Shown: positions 11,755 through 23,286 of the stretch, piece by piece | How the letters are laid out: each line of letters begins with the position of its first letter | Position numbering within the stretch: the first letter of the stretch is position 1 | Assembly: GCA_036850595.1 (NCBI GenBank) | Contig: CM072163.1 | Coordinates: 2,575,833-2,639,832 of the forward strand | Direction of reading: 5' to 3' | From: Rhyacichthys aspro | Taxonomy: Eukaryota; Chordata; Actinopteri; Gobiiformes; Rhyacichthyidae | DNA: 64,000 nt | Notes under the pieces: model-generated | Told to the model about the DNA's origin: nothing | Databases searched by the model: none | What the model saw: the letters and a program-made list of their open reading frames with translations, nothing else | Position numbers and translations under genes: made by a program

Positions 11755-12326
11755 CAGTGGTGTCAAACTCAAAGTGGTGAGGGGCCGCGATAGTTGATAA
11801 GAATCCTTTCAGGGGCCGAAGATGGTGACATTTGGAAGCTTTTATTACATTTTGAATGTGAGATTTCATCTTCATTTGAGTCTTAAAAAGTTAGCTTTAA
11901 CATTAATTACCTCCTTTTATAGAAACTGGTTTTAGTTGGATCTGAACAGGTTTTAGATGGATTAACAGGTAAACAAAAGGGGGGGGGGGGGGGGGGGGGG
12001 GTTTTTTTGGTTTTGGGGGGTTTGGGCCGTTTTTTTTTTGTTTTGGACCATTTTTTTTTTTAAAAGTTTTTTGTTTGAACAGGTTTTATTTTGATTTGAA
12101 CAGGTTTTATTTTGATTTGAACAGGTTTTATTTTGATTTGAACAAGTTTTAGTTGGATTTGAACAGGTTTTAGATGGATTTGAGCAGGTTTTGGATGGAT
12201 TTTTACAGATTCTATCTTTGTTGTAAAAATCAAACTTATTCAAATACAATTAAAACCTAGTGCTAGAAATATAACCTACTAAATGTATTGAAGGGCCACA
12301 TAAAACAGTGCAAAGGGCCGCATTTG
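11755..12326 (-). mobile_element. hAT-like element with 21-bp array and a G23 run
   Basis: Begins CAGTGGTGTCAAACTC, then AAAGTGGTGAGGGGCC. The subterminal CATCTTCATTTGAGTC and TTAACATTAATTACCTCC lead into a minus-orientation array (about 11930-12250). The far end has GGGCCACAT and AAAGGGCCGCATTTG, matching inverted sequence at the left end of the 5.2-kb copy, but it stops about 30 bases short of the TCAAACTC terminus. CCGTAGTC precedes and TCGTAGTC follows these limits (7 of 8 identical). A run of 23 G followed by T/G-rich sequence interrupts the array at 11979-12065. Confidence 0.7.
11979..12001 (+). repeat. Poly-G run (23 bases)
   Basis: An uninterrupted run of G, followed by alternating T and G homopolymers up to about 12065. 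Possible G-quadruplex former or assembly artefact. Confidence 0.9.
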
Positions 12327-13588
12327 TCGTAGTCCCTCTAATGAAGACATACAAGTAGAATAATATATACTTACATACCGTGAAAAATAAAGATATTAAA
12401 GGTCAACAATGGTCTCAAGACTGGCCAAAACAAAAAAGCCATTGTTTTGATACAGACGCAGATATACAGCTTCCCTCTTGAGACATAAAGAGCTGCAATA
12501 ATCCAGTCAGTTTGGTCTTTAATCGGACGAGATTTGTTGAATAAAACCGACAACACCTAAAGTCTTGCCAGAGTTTATTACAAAAGTTGATTATCAGCGG
12601 AGTTCAGCTGATTTTTTTTTACATTTAGGCCAGAGTCAAGTCTAACAATGGATCCAGAGAGTTCCTATTTCTGTCAGAAAGCTGAGCACTGTATTTTAAC
12701 CTTATATCAAGATCGAAAAAAGGAGAAAAGAAGAAAGGTCCATGTATTTGAACCAGTCTCAGACCTATTCAAAGTAATTCAAATATTTAACATGAGAATC
12801 ATTTAAAGCAGATAAAAATGAGACGTAGATGTGTGCCATGTCCACATTTAATCTCCATCTATTCATCTGTTTCCCTACATGCGTTTCTTCATTCAACTTT
12901 GCCCATTTTTGGCTCCATCCCTGTGAAAATGTCCGCCCCGTGAGCCGCTCTCCGGGTGGTCCTGCTCGGAAACACAAAGGCAACACCGATTCTTTATTCT
13001 AATGTGCTCTCGCGGCTGAAACGCCCCCAGCGCGCCGCAAAAATTACAGCCATTATCGCCGCGGACGCTTAGCCTTCGAGGCCTCGGCTTTCACGCCCCG
13101 TTTTTTTCCTTTTCCTGCGTTTGGACAATCTCTCCTCTGCCATCTCACCGTAATATGAAACTGGAACAGAATGCCAAATGAATCCCGAGCCGCAGAGGAA
13201 TGAAGCCGATGTGCTGAATGCTAAGCTCCGCATTAAGGCGTGACGATAATGGGCCGGTGTTTTACGAGTCGTCTGGACGTGTTACCTCCCCCTGTGACCC
13301 CCCCAGAGCTAACACCTCTCTCTGCTTTAATCGTACTCTAGCCTGAAGCTAAAATAAATCCCAGATGCTGTAAACTCTATGGTAATACACTGATTTTCTA
13401 AGTATTGATCATTTTTCTAAATGTCACTCAGGTCTTGCTTCAGAGCTGAGGACGTGGCAGTCATCCAAACACACGCCGTAGAAAAACACAGCAGCGAATC
13501 TGTGCTGTTTTGAAAAACAAACATCAAATTTTAATATTGTATTCCATGTGGTTACTGTGCTTGAGTATCTGATTTTTAATAGTGCATC
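12327..13588. other. Gene-free stretch with CpG-rich block
   Basis: About 12890-13300 is GC/CpG-rich: CCCAGCGCGCCGCAAAAATTACAG, CATTATCGCCGCGGACGC and GATAATGGGCCGG. It resembles conserved non-coding sequence or a small CpG island. No start codon-led frame with a recognised domain overlaps it. The rest is AT-rich. Confidence 0.35.
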
Positions 13589-13985
13589 ATTTGACCAAAC
13601 TGAAGTTTAGAGTTTAGCGTTAGCTTAGCTGTGACTTCAGCGTCAGGACGACAATTATCTCCTCCTCGTTAAACATTACGTGATTGAATTGACAGTATTT
13701 ATCTGTGTTTTACGTTGTCTCCCTTTTCTCTGTTGATGCTTTTCTTTTTTCAGCTGTTTCTCTGTTAAAAGACATATTCAGCTGAAAATACACTTTATCT
13801 GCAGCTATTAAACTTCCTGGAACGTCATGTGACAAGTGTCGACCAATGGGAGCGCTCCAAGGTTTTCTGTTCCTGAATAGAGGTTCTCATCTATTACAAT
13901 CCCTTATAATAAACAGTAGATGGATCAGAAAGATAAACTATTTGGGCTTCAAACAATTTTCCAACTAGAAAAATATCAGGTTTAA
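13589..13985 (+). mobile_element. Dispersed repeat family M, copy (plus)
   Basis: Recognised by near-identity to the minus-strand copy at 15880-16370. Landmarks in order: TTTGACCAAACTGAAG, GACTTCAGCGTCAGGACG, TTCAGCTGTTTCTCTG, TTCCTGGAACGTCATGTGAC, the core CCAATGGGAGCGCTCC, CAGTAGATGGATC, and a tail ending CAACTAGAAAAATATCAG. The left edge breaks off inside the family sequence. No coding capacity. Class unresolved: MITE, solo LTR and truncated retroposon are all possible. Confidence 0.75.
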
Positions 13986-15879
13986 GGCCCTGGCTACAGC
14001 ACATACAGTACATGGATATTTTTATTAGACACATTTTTCCTTTAATTCATCTTTCCAAACCACTTTGAATCATGATTATTAGCCTTTAACACAATTTATC
14101 TTAAAATTATACAACATTTGTCCATAATAGCCCTTATTTTCAAACATACAGTTTAATATAACTGATGACAAAGACTGGGTTTGTGACATAGAACGACAAA
14201 GGCTCACCTTTTAAAGAGTCTTATACTGTATTTAAGAGTTATGTTCTTTTTCAGCCACAGTCATAGTGATTTAGTGCAAGCAAAACATACACATCTGCAA
14301 AAATACGCTACTGTCAAAGGTTTTTTAAGGAGACAAACTCTGAATACATCCATAGATAACTCCGGTGTAGGTTGTGGCGTCCCGTACCCTGCACCACCTC
14401 ATCACGAACCACAGGGGGCTGCACCGATTACACCGTCAGCGTAAATCAGGACGTGTTCAAGAGAAACGGGAGGAAAGAGGACGATCCCGCCTCACGCTGA
14501 GACACAGAAAGACAACACGCTGGGGATAAAGGGTCTCAGCGCTTTAACAGGCAGGACCTTCACGCCCACATCCAACCCACCGAGACCAGGACCACCTACC
14601 CACACCTCACCCCGTGTCTTCAGGGGGAATGGCAGCAGTTCATTTATCAGCCTGATGGAGCTCTAATGAAGTGATAATGCATTAACACATTCACTGAGGG
14701 AGGCTCAGGATCAGACAAAAGACAAAGTTAGGACAAAGGTGCACACTTTAAACCACTGCTTCCTCGACTCTTTTCTGGGGACAAGGAGAAAAGTGCACAT
14801 TTCAGGGTTCTTACACCTTTTCTAACTTCAAATTTTCACTTTTCATGCACTTTCAAGGTGTGTTTTCATGTCCTTTCATTTGTTCATGTCCTGTTGTTGG
14901 AATTACAATCAAATTAAAGTGTCACGACTTTTTGGTTTGAAAATACGGTCTCTTTAGTTAAGGTTGGAGTTGTATTTAGTGTCTTTTCTGTCGCTCATTT
15001 GCCTTCAGCAGCGTTTATATCACACATCATCCTTTTGTCTGGTCACGAAGCTCGATAAAAGCCCACCACCTTCTTTCCGTTTTGCTTAAAGAGCTTAAAA
15101 AGTGGTTTCCGTCTCTTGTCCAGAGTCCTTCCTCACAGCTGTTGTCTGACTTCTTGTTTTAAAGATAATCCAGGTTTTTTTCCAGATATTTAGGGATATG
15201 CATCGTTTCATCAAAGCAGATTAATGTCAGAAGTGTGGTCCATTTCTCAGCAGCTTATATTCTGGAAATATCCACTTTGGAGCATACAATTACAGCATCT
15301 ACTCTAGCAATCCAAATGAATTTAATAGGCCTTTTAGACTGATTTTCTTTTTCTATAATACTTTATTCTATTCTCTGTAGAGTCTAATCGCAGCCAAACG
15401 GCTCTTGTGTGGGTCTTTGTTCCGGTGGAGCGACCTGTGGTGCAGCTGATGACTGGAAATGGCGACCATTTTGCCCCTGGAGAGCTTTGAGGGAGACCCC
15501 ACAGCTCCCCAAACCTGACTGTAGAGCACATAGTCCCCAAAGGAAAAAAACCCCCACATCTTATCCCTTTTCCAAACTTAAACTTCCAGATTTTTGGAGC
15601 ATATTTGACACCTGAGTTCCTGAAGGTTACAAATGTTAGCCTCAATCAGAATCAGAAGTGGTTACATAAGTGCGGCAATCAGGGCTTCACATTAACACCT
15701 GCCAACCGGAAAAATGCAGGTGGATTTCAGCTTTGACAGGTTTCATACTCACTCTGTACCTTCTATGACCAGCTGGATGTTATACCTGTAAATATATGCA
15801 ATAAGGGACTGTACTCATGTCTGTTTTTCTCTTAAAAGCTCATGTTTCCTTGAACCTGACCTGATCCAAGCCAGTTCCT
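13986..15879. other. Gene-free stretch
   Basis: AT-rich with a more GC-balanced part at 14380-14650. One repeat fragment is listed separately at 14803-14890. The minus-strand frame at 15334-15645 has no recognised domain and overlaps an equally long plus-strand frame. No gene accepted. Confidence 0.35.
14803..14890 (-). mobile_element. Fragment of CAGGGTTC-ended repeat
   Basis: Begins CAGGGTTCTTACACC and continues CTTTCAAGGTGTGTTTTC. It matches the inverted sequence of the last 60 bases of the window (CACCTTGAAAGTGC). Both belong to a family with CAGGGTTC at its ends; this copy is truncated. Confidence 0.6.
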
Positions 15880-16370
15880 GATAGTTTTTAGTTGTGAAAA
15901 TGGTTTAAACAGTCTTTATGATCCATCTACTGTTCATTATAAGGGATTGTAATAGATGAGAACCTCTATTCAGGAACAGAAAACCTTGGAGCGCTCCCAT
16001 TGGTCGACACTTGTCACATGACGTTCCAGGAAGTTTAATAGCTGCAGATAAAGTGTATTTTCAGCTGAATATGTCTTTTAACAGAGAAACAGCTGAAAAA
16101 AGAAAAGCATCAACAGAAAAAAGGGAGGCAACGTAAAACACAGATAAATACTGTCAATTCAATCACGTAATGTTTAACGAGGAGGAGATAATTGTCGTCC
16201 TGACGCTGAAGTCACAGCTAAGCTAACGCTAAACTCTAAACTTCAGTTTGGTCAAATGGATTAGTATTTTGGAGGAAAAAAGAGAAGCAGGAGAGGTCCC
16301 TAGGCTGCTTTTGGAGGAGAGTGGAGTCTGTGACAAAAAAAGAAAATCAGGAAGAGGAGCTTTAAGGCGT
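15880..16370 (-). mobile_element. Dispersed repeat family M, longest copy (minus)
   Basis: The most complete copy of the classic subfamily, read on the minus strand. It adds, upstream of the 13.6-kb copy, a segment with AGACTCCACTCTCCTCC and CCAAAATACTAATCC, then runs through the GGAGCGCTCC core to a tail with TTCACAACTA. About 400 bp are nearly identical to the inverted copy 1.9 kb away, implying recent spread or gene conversion. No protein is encoded. Confidence 0.78.
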
Positions 16371-17595
16371 GCTTTCTTTTTCAATAAAACTACTATAAAT
16401 CCTATTCGCTGCTGAGCCCTCAACTTTCCTAAACTGGGTTGTGGCCCTTTGGAAAATACTTAAAGTTCTGTTTTTGCACTAGAAAAGTGTCTTTAGATCA
16501 GGCTATTAATGTATTGATTGTTGAAAATGGGCGTTTAATTAGTTCACATATGTTTAATCAGACCATAGTCAGCTACAAACCAGATAAACATTTCAAAGAC
16601 TAAATTTGAGCTGGTGAAAAAGGCAATTAAGGAAAATAATAAATCAAATGTTGTCCCCGATTGCTGTTAATGGAAGTATAAAACAAAAACATGACAATAA
16701 CACGGCAGACGGAGAGTGACAAGAATCATTTAAAACTCTAAACTTACAAATGCACTGTTATAGAACCAGAAACCTTGACATTCTTAGCTTCTACCAGAGC
16801 CATTTATCTGACACAGCGTATGAAAGAAACCGGTAGCTACTGTAAAACCATCATCAGAGAGGCCATTGTCCGACTATTAGCACAGAGAGCTATAGAGATC
16901 CATGTATCACGGTCCACAATGGGGTCCGTGAGCTTTGTAACAGGACGACAGGGGATTATATTGATCCGCGAGGCCTGGAGCTAACGCTGCATTAACGGCT
17001 GGTCCTCACAGATAAAAGCCACGGAAATAATGATGTTTCAGAGAAGTTCGTGGCCGTGCTGCAGATGAGTGAGGGTCTCAGTGGTGGCTATCTGTCTTCA
17101 CTAACATCTCCGCTATTAAAGTCACATCAGTCAGACAGACGGGCTTAAAATGCAAAAGAAAAAAAGGAACGACTGCACATTCTCCGTTATTAATGTTGTC
17201 TGTTTCTGTTGGGAGATGAATCGTTAAACTAAAGGAAATATAAACAAAAAAAGAATCTGAAACCACATTATTTTGACGTCAGTAACTTTATGATTTACCT
17301 CGGGACAAACACAACTAATAACTTTAGTGGGATTCAGTGATTTAGGTAAAGTCTGTGCATGTTTACTGCTTTAAGTTTGGAATAATCACAGAAAATATGT
17401 TGATATTACTGTAAAATCACATTAAAAAAAATAAAACATTTAATGGCTCATTTTTCATTTAGTTCAGGAAGAAATAGAGAGGTTTGATGTGGTGTCTATC
17501 CATGAACATAAATTTAAAAAAGTGGTAATTACGTTTTCAGCATCAAGTGAAACAAAACAAACCAAAATATTCTAAAGATGTGTAATAGGGAACAA
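16371..17595. other. AT-rich gene-free stretch
   Basis: No repeat copy, RNA gene or credible frame. 16890-17100 is slightly more GC-balanced with no other distinguishing feature. Confidence 0.4.
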
Positions 17596-18107
17596 AAGGC
17601 TTTAGTTGGATTTGAACAGGTTTCAGTTGGTTTTTAACAGGTTTCAGTTGAATTTGAACAGGTTTATGTTGGATTTGAACAGGTTTATGTTGGATTTGAA
17701 CAAGTTTTTGTTGGATTTTAACAGGTTTAGTTGGATTTGAACAGGCTTTAGTTGGATTTATACTGGTGTAAATTGGATTTGAACACATTTTATTTGGATT
17801 TGAACAGGCTTTAGTTGGATTTATACTGGTGTAAGTTGGATTTGAACAGGTTTTATTTGGATTTGAACAGGTTTTAGTTGGATTTGAACATGTTTTAGTT
17901 GAATTTGAACAGGTTTAGTTGGATTTTAACATGTTTTAGTTGGATTTGAACAGTTTTTATTTGGATTTGAACAGGTATTTGTTGGATTTGAACAGGTTTT
18001 AGTTGGATTTGAGCCAGTTTTTGTTGGATTTCTCACATTCTTTGGCCCCTGAAATGCTTCTTATTTACTATTGTGGCCCCTCACCACTTTGGAGTTCGAC
18101 ACCGCTG
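17596..18107. mobile_element. Array-bearing hAT-like element, left-truncated, array inverted
   Basis: A minus-orientation 21-bp array (17596-18030) is followed by GGCCCCTGAAATGCTTC, TGTGGCCCCTCACCACTTTGG and the terminus GAGTTCGACACCGCTG. In other copies the end that reads CACTTTGAGTTTGACACC on the plus strand is preceded by plus-orientation units; here the units are inverted. No matching left end is found next to GGGAACAAAAGG. The following 8 bases are CTCTAGCC, with no partner. Confidence 0.7.
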
Positions 18108-18935
18108 CTCTAGCCGTTAGCCTATTAGCCTGTTAGCTCACTGAATTCTATTTTTACTCGTGTGTGGGGTAAACATCAGCTTATTACATGCATCAGACCT
18201 CTATTTGAAGTCTGGAGTCGTAAAGTGCTAGAGGACATTAATCAAGAAGAACAAGCTGCCTCTCACACGAGCCCGGAGTGTAGAGTGGATGTGGCAGCTC
18301 GCTTTACCTGGATGCCTGTCACCGTCCGTCCTCTGGAGGTCTACGCGCCTCCGAATACCTCTAAACAGGTTATATTTAGTCGAAAGCGCCGTGCATCCGC
18401 AGCCAGTTAATTACATCCTTCAAGGCGGCAAGTGCCTGCTCAAAGCTGCTATTTCGAGGATTACACCGGGGAGAAAATTGACAAGCAATAAAATGAAAAT
18501 TAGACGCCGTTATTGTGAATGTAGGGTGGCTTCCAGGCAGCACCTCGCTTTTTGCGTTTCCCGAGTGTGTCCCGGGGCGGCACGAGGCAGATGCAGCGAG
18601 GAAAACAGGATCATAACATCAATATGAGCATTCTTTTTCATTTTTGTTGCAATGGTTTTCATCTCCACTGAAAACAGGTAAATGTGGAACTCACTGCCAG
18701 TAAACACAGCTAAAAGTAAAGTGATTTTTTTTTTATTGTTTCGCTAAAATTACCACATGACAGACTTTGAAATTGGTTTGATTTTTGGAAAAATGATGAT
18801 GCTTGGGTCTGATAAAAATGCATCACAACTGAATGATCTTGGAAAAGTTTGGCCGACAAATACAGAGCCATTGAGAGCTTTAAATGACTCTGTTACCTTT
18901 GTATTGCTCTAATTCATGAATAATTAAAGCGCCAA
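18108..18935. other. Gene-free stretch with CpG-rich block
   Basis: About 18230-18600 has raised GC/CpG (CTACGCGCCTCCG, GTCGAAAGCGCCGTGC). Two overlapping plus-strand frames there show no recognised domain. Candidate conserved non-coding DNA only. Confidence 0.35.
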
Positions 18936-18985
18936 CAGCTGATTTGGTTTTTTGTCCCGGTCTCAGACTCCACTCTCCTCCAACA
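18936..18985 (+). mobile_element. Family M fragment (5' part only)
   Basis: AACAGCTGATTTGG, TTTTTTGTCCCGGTCTCAG and ACTCCACTCTCCTCC match the inverted far end of the copies at 16.3 and 25.4 kb. The rest of the element is missing. Confidence 0.55.
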
Positions 18986-20101
18986 GCAGCGTAGAAACCT
19001 TTCCTGCGTCTTTTATCTAACAAAAGGTAAACCCGGAGCAATTTTCCTTCACAAAATAATTACATTAAATCAAAGTTTAGAGCTGACCTGAAACTTTTAT
19101 CTTCAGAGTTGACCGTTGTAGACTGTAGTGATCCTGTAATTATCTCGTTAAATAATGATGATAAATTATATTTTTTCCATTCTTATGCTTCACTAAAAGG
19201 GATTATCAATGAGATTTTTAGTGTATGTTTCAATTTTTGCTCAAAGAAACTGCATTTGTGTTCATTTATGCAGTCTTCCATGTGCTTTTTTTGAAACTAT
19301 GCTCCCTTTTTATGGTCTCAATGGCTCACCTTGTTGCTGTCTCACTTGCTTAATCTAAGTGTGACAAAGACTTCCAGAAGCTGAATATTGTAAGAGCAAA
19401 AACCCTTAGTGTTATGCCGTGGATGGTGCTATTGTCGGTACAAATATGACCTAATCTGGGCATTTTTAGAACGGATAACGTGTCATTTAATCAGAAAACA
19501 TCCCACATTAGATGAACACGAGTGAACTGCTGCATCGTCCCGACAGATACAATAGAAATACCTTTGTTTTTGAGTCTTAAAGTCCTTTCTCAGCAGCGGT
19601 ATCTGTGAGTATCGACCCAGTACCTGCCTGTGCCTCTGTGACTTCAGTCTCTAGTGTTTCCATTAGTGAGACACAGCACATAACAGCATTGATCAGACGA
19701 GTAGCGCTTCCCAAAACCTTCAGTTTGACCCAGCGCTCTGTCGTTTGTGGTCAGACCGAGAGCTTTGTTTCAGTCGATTCACTCAAACACATAAACGGGA
19801 TGAGTTCTGTGTGACCTGACCCAAAAGTGAAGCATATATTCTGGGAAATATACCTTTAGGACCCAAAGAATCCAGAGATACAGTCCTTTTTTTTGCCCTC
19901 CTGTTTGAACTATATATAGCATACTTTTAATTTTTAGATAGACTCAAATACAAAAATTACAATATACTATGTTTAAGTCTATGTCCAATTTTAATTTGTC
20001 TTAAACCAAAAACAATCACATTATATTCAACCTTTGCTTAACTTTAACTTAATTAATCCACAGCTCAGTTACAAACACTCATGAACACACACAATAAAAT
20101 A
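18986..20101. other. AT-rich gene-free stretch
   Basis: Nothing recognised. The small plus-strand frames at 19109-19294 and 19605-19814 lack domains or splice context. Confidence 0.35.
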
Positions 20102-20374
20102 ATTTCTCTGTTAAAAGACATATTCAGCTGAAAATACACTTTATCTGCAGCTATTAAACTTCCTGGAACGTCATGTGACAAGTGTCGACCAATGGGAGCG
20201 CTCCTTTTTTCTGTTCCTGAATAGAGGTTCTCATCTATTACGATCCCTTTTAATAAACAGTAGATGCATAATAAAGATGTTTTTTTCACAAATTATTGAT
20301 TTTACAATAAACTATTTGGGTATAAACCATTTTTACCAACGAGAACAAAAAAAATATCAGCTAAAGTCTGTTTA
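20102..20374 (+). mobile_element. Family M copy (plus, 5'-truncated)
   Basis: Starts inside the family at TTTCTCTGTTAAAAGAC and includes the core CCAATGGGAGCGCTCC. It ends with AAACTATTTGGGTATAAACC and ATATCAGCTAAAGTCTG, showing a longer tail than the 13.6-kb copy. Confidence 0.78.
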
Positions 20375-21240
20375 ACTTCAAGTATGAGGTTGCATTTTAG
20401 CCCAAAATATGGTTCTCTGTTAAAGTGTTGCCTTGCCTCCATGTTTTATGTTCTAACAGGAAGTGCAGGCAAATAACAGGAAGTGAAGCAACCCAACAAC
20501 ATAAACTCACACAAACAGATAAACAAATCACATCAGGATGAGTTCACAGTTTTTGGCTCAAATGGAACCCTACACTTAACCCTTTTTCGTTCCCTACGTT
20601 TACAACAGAGATGGCTGCTTCATAAAATGGTTTTAGAAGACAATACATTAGTGAAGATGAGATTCAGAAGCCAAAAATAATGCCAGCATCAAGTCTTACA
20701 ACACGTTTTAACACGTTAAGGCTCCCAGTAAAAGAAGAATACGACATGCAGACTTTATCAAAGCAAAAGCAAATTCCATTTATTTCCTCATTGACACTCT
20801 TCTCTGTCTGTAGATGATTGTAAAGCGTCTCACTGAACCTGGTGGTGAGAGTTTTCGTGGCTCATTCAGCGACAAGAGGCGGAAATACAGACGTGTCGGT
20901 GCGTTGAGCGGAAAGGGATGGGAACGGGGCTAAAGATAGAGGATGGAAGGGTAATTAGCTGTGAGTGATGCCACTTATTTACTCCAAATGACCAAGTTTA
21001 GATATAGATCCTTTAATGTGGGACTGGATCCTTGAACGGGAAGCGATGGGATACGAAAAAGTGAACATTGATCCGTTGGAAAATGAACTGCAAATGTATA
21101 AATCAAAACTTGGTGCTGTTTCACTGTCTTTTTGTGCTTTTAATACTCAAAAAACTCTTCTTAGTGGTGTGTTTTTTCCCAGTGGACAGATGTAAAGATG
21201 GGTTTATTAAATGGTGATGTAAATATTAAACAGACTGTGC
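20375..21240. other. Gene-free stretch
   Basis: Single-copy AT-rich sequence with no recognised repeat or gene. Confidence 0.4.
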
Positions 21241-21325
21241 CTGATATTGTCTTTCTTCTAGTTGTGAAAATGGTTTAAACCCAAAAAGTATATCGTAAAA
21301 TCAATAATTTGTGTAAAAACAGGCT
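21241..21325 (-). mobile_element. Family M fragment (3' tail, minus)
   Basis: CTGATATTG, CTTCTAGTTGTGAAAATGG and TTTAAACCCAAAAAG match the inverted tail of the family M copies. It carries only the last 80 or so bases, so it is a severely truncated copy. Confidence 0.65.
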
Positions 21326-22008
21326 TTAAGATTGATTGGATGTGGACAGTGGGCATTCCATTTGTATATTTATGTAAAATATAAATGGTATATTCTCATT
21401 TTGGAGGTAAATTCAAAGACCACCTGTAAATGAAAAAGGTGTGTAGAAATGTAAACACAACACAAGCTGATGATGTTGTATTTTGGGTAAAATAAGAACA
21501 GAAGACCGACAGAAAACAGTGGATGTGTTGAACTTGTGGGAGAGGCTGGTGCTTCCTGAACAGCTTGTTTTTCCGCGCTACATTTGCTCCGTGTGTTTGC
21601 TCCGTGTGTGCGCTGCTCGCTAGTCTCCAGCTAATGTTCCTAAAAGCAGAGATGCAGAGAATTTCATAATTGATTGGACGAACATATGAGGTCCAGACGT
21701 TCATAAAACCGCATGTACAGTGTGCGTCAGCTGGTCCCACAGTCGAAATCACGGAGCCGCAGATGTACGTTATTAGTCAGGCTTTAGAAAATACCAAAAA
21801 AAAAGTATAATTGAATCTTTTTGCGGGAGCATATTTTGTTGGTGGAGCATGGAAACCAGAAGGCGACCATTGGGCTGTGTTCAGATCAGCTTCCTGCATT
21901 AACACAGCGACTTTGTGTCTTTTATCAACCATTTTACCCAAAAACAGACTTAGGACACAGAAGATTTTGGTGTCCTTGTGCATCTAGGGCTAGATCTACT
22001 AAACTAAA
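21326..22008. other. Gene-free stretch
   Basis: The minus-strand frame at 21396-21752 is cysteine- and phenylalanine-rich with no recognised domain and is not accepted as a gene. Nothing else recognised. Confidence 0.35.
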
Positions 22009-22336
22009 CTCCTCGTTAAACATTACGTGATTGAATTGACAGTATTTATCTGTGTTTTACGTTGCCTCACTTTTCTTTTTTCAGCTGTTTCTCTGTTAAA
22101 AGACATATTCAGCTGAAAATACACTTTATCTGCAGCTATTAAACTTCCTGGAACGTCATGTGACAAGTGTCGACCAATGGGAGCGCTCCTTTTTCGAGCA
22201 AGGTTTTCTGTTCCTGAATAGAGGTTCTCATCTATTACAATCACTTAGAATAAACAGTAGTGACTGCTTTTACAATAAACAATAAATTTGGGGTTTAAAC
22301 TAGAAGAAAAGAAAAATATTAGATACAGTCTGGTTA
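22009..22336 (+). mobile_element. Family M copy (plus, 5'-truncated)
   Basis: Starts at CTCCTCGTTAAACATTACG and includes TTCCTGGAACGTCATG and the GGAGCGCTCC core. It ends with CTAGAAGAAAAGAAAAATATTAG and ACAGTCTGGTTAAG. Its 5' break differs from those of the 13.6- and 20.1-kb copies while the 3' part is shared. Confidence 0.78.
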
Positions 22337-23286
22337 AGTGTCCATGTAATTGTTGAATTGTGCAGCTAAATGAGCCCAAATGTGTTCAGTTCACTTTCTG
22401 AAGTCAAATATTAGCCCTCACTTTCCTCTGTCGATGGAGCAAACTAAAGGAAAAGCTGCAGTTTTTGTTTAAACACAGCAATGATTTATGGCAGCGCCTT
22501 TCATTTATAAACTGGCAGATTGAAAACACTGAAAGGTATAATGAAAAGTCCTAATGAAACTCCGCTGCCACCGAGAAGAGATTACAAAGGCAGCATTGTT
22601 ATGTAATTCTGGAGAATATTAAAGCACTCAGAGGCACCGTGGGCACATCGTGATGTACATACAACTCAGGCTGCGGCTCACTTTGGAATAAATGGATTTT
22701 TCTCCCGGAGCTCGGCTGAATACTATATTACATTACGACCTTATCTCCCCCGAAAGGCCCTTTGACAGAGGATGATTTAATGCACGGCACACAAAGCTAC
22801 CACCCAGAAATTAAAGACAATCAAACACAGGAGGCACTGCGCTGCTGATAGGGCCGTCCTCATTACAGAGCAAGGCATTGTGGGGGATGAAAGGCACCGC
22901 AGTTTGAAGAGAAGTTTTGTTCCTCGAGTGCTCTTTTCTGGTGCAGCTTATTCTGTTTGTTATATTCATTTGTAGATGACACAGAGTTTATTTGTCACCA
23001 GTGTTGGTTGATGTCAGGAAACACACGAGTCCTGTTTACACCGAGCACTTTTGTTGTGGTTCAGACACAGATAGAAACACTCAATAAATGGAACTAAAGA
23101 AACTGTAGTGGAGTTTGTAGCTGTGTTTCTAGTTGGTTCTGTGCAGGTCAGATCCATTTTTTTAATGCAACTCCATGATCCTCCACCAGAGAGAGCCCAT
23201 GTTGATCACAATCCATTTTATTTTGTTCAAATAAAATCCAATTAGAACTAACTGAGGCAATTAAAGTCCAGCTAAAATCGGTTAAA
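22337..23286. other. Gene-free stretch, candidate conserved non-coding element
   Basis: About 22440-22930 has balanced composition with motifs such as AATGATTTATGGCAGCGCC, AGATTACAAAGGCAGCATTG and CATTACAGAGCAAGGCATTG. It is free of repeats and of long frames on both strands, a combination typical of ancient non-coding elements. No alignment supports this. The remainder is AT-rich. Confidence 0.4.
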
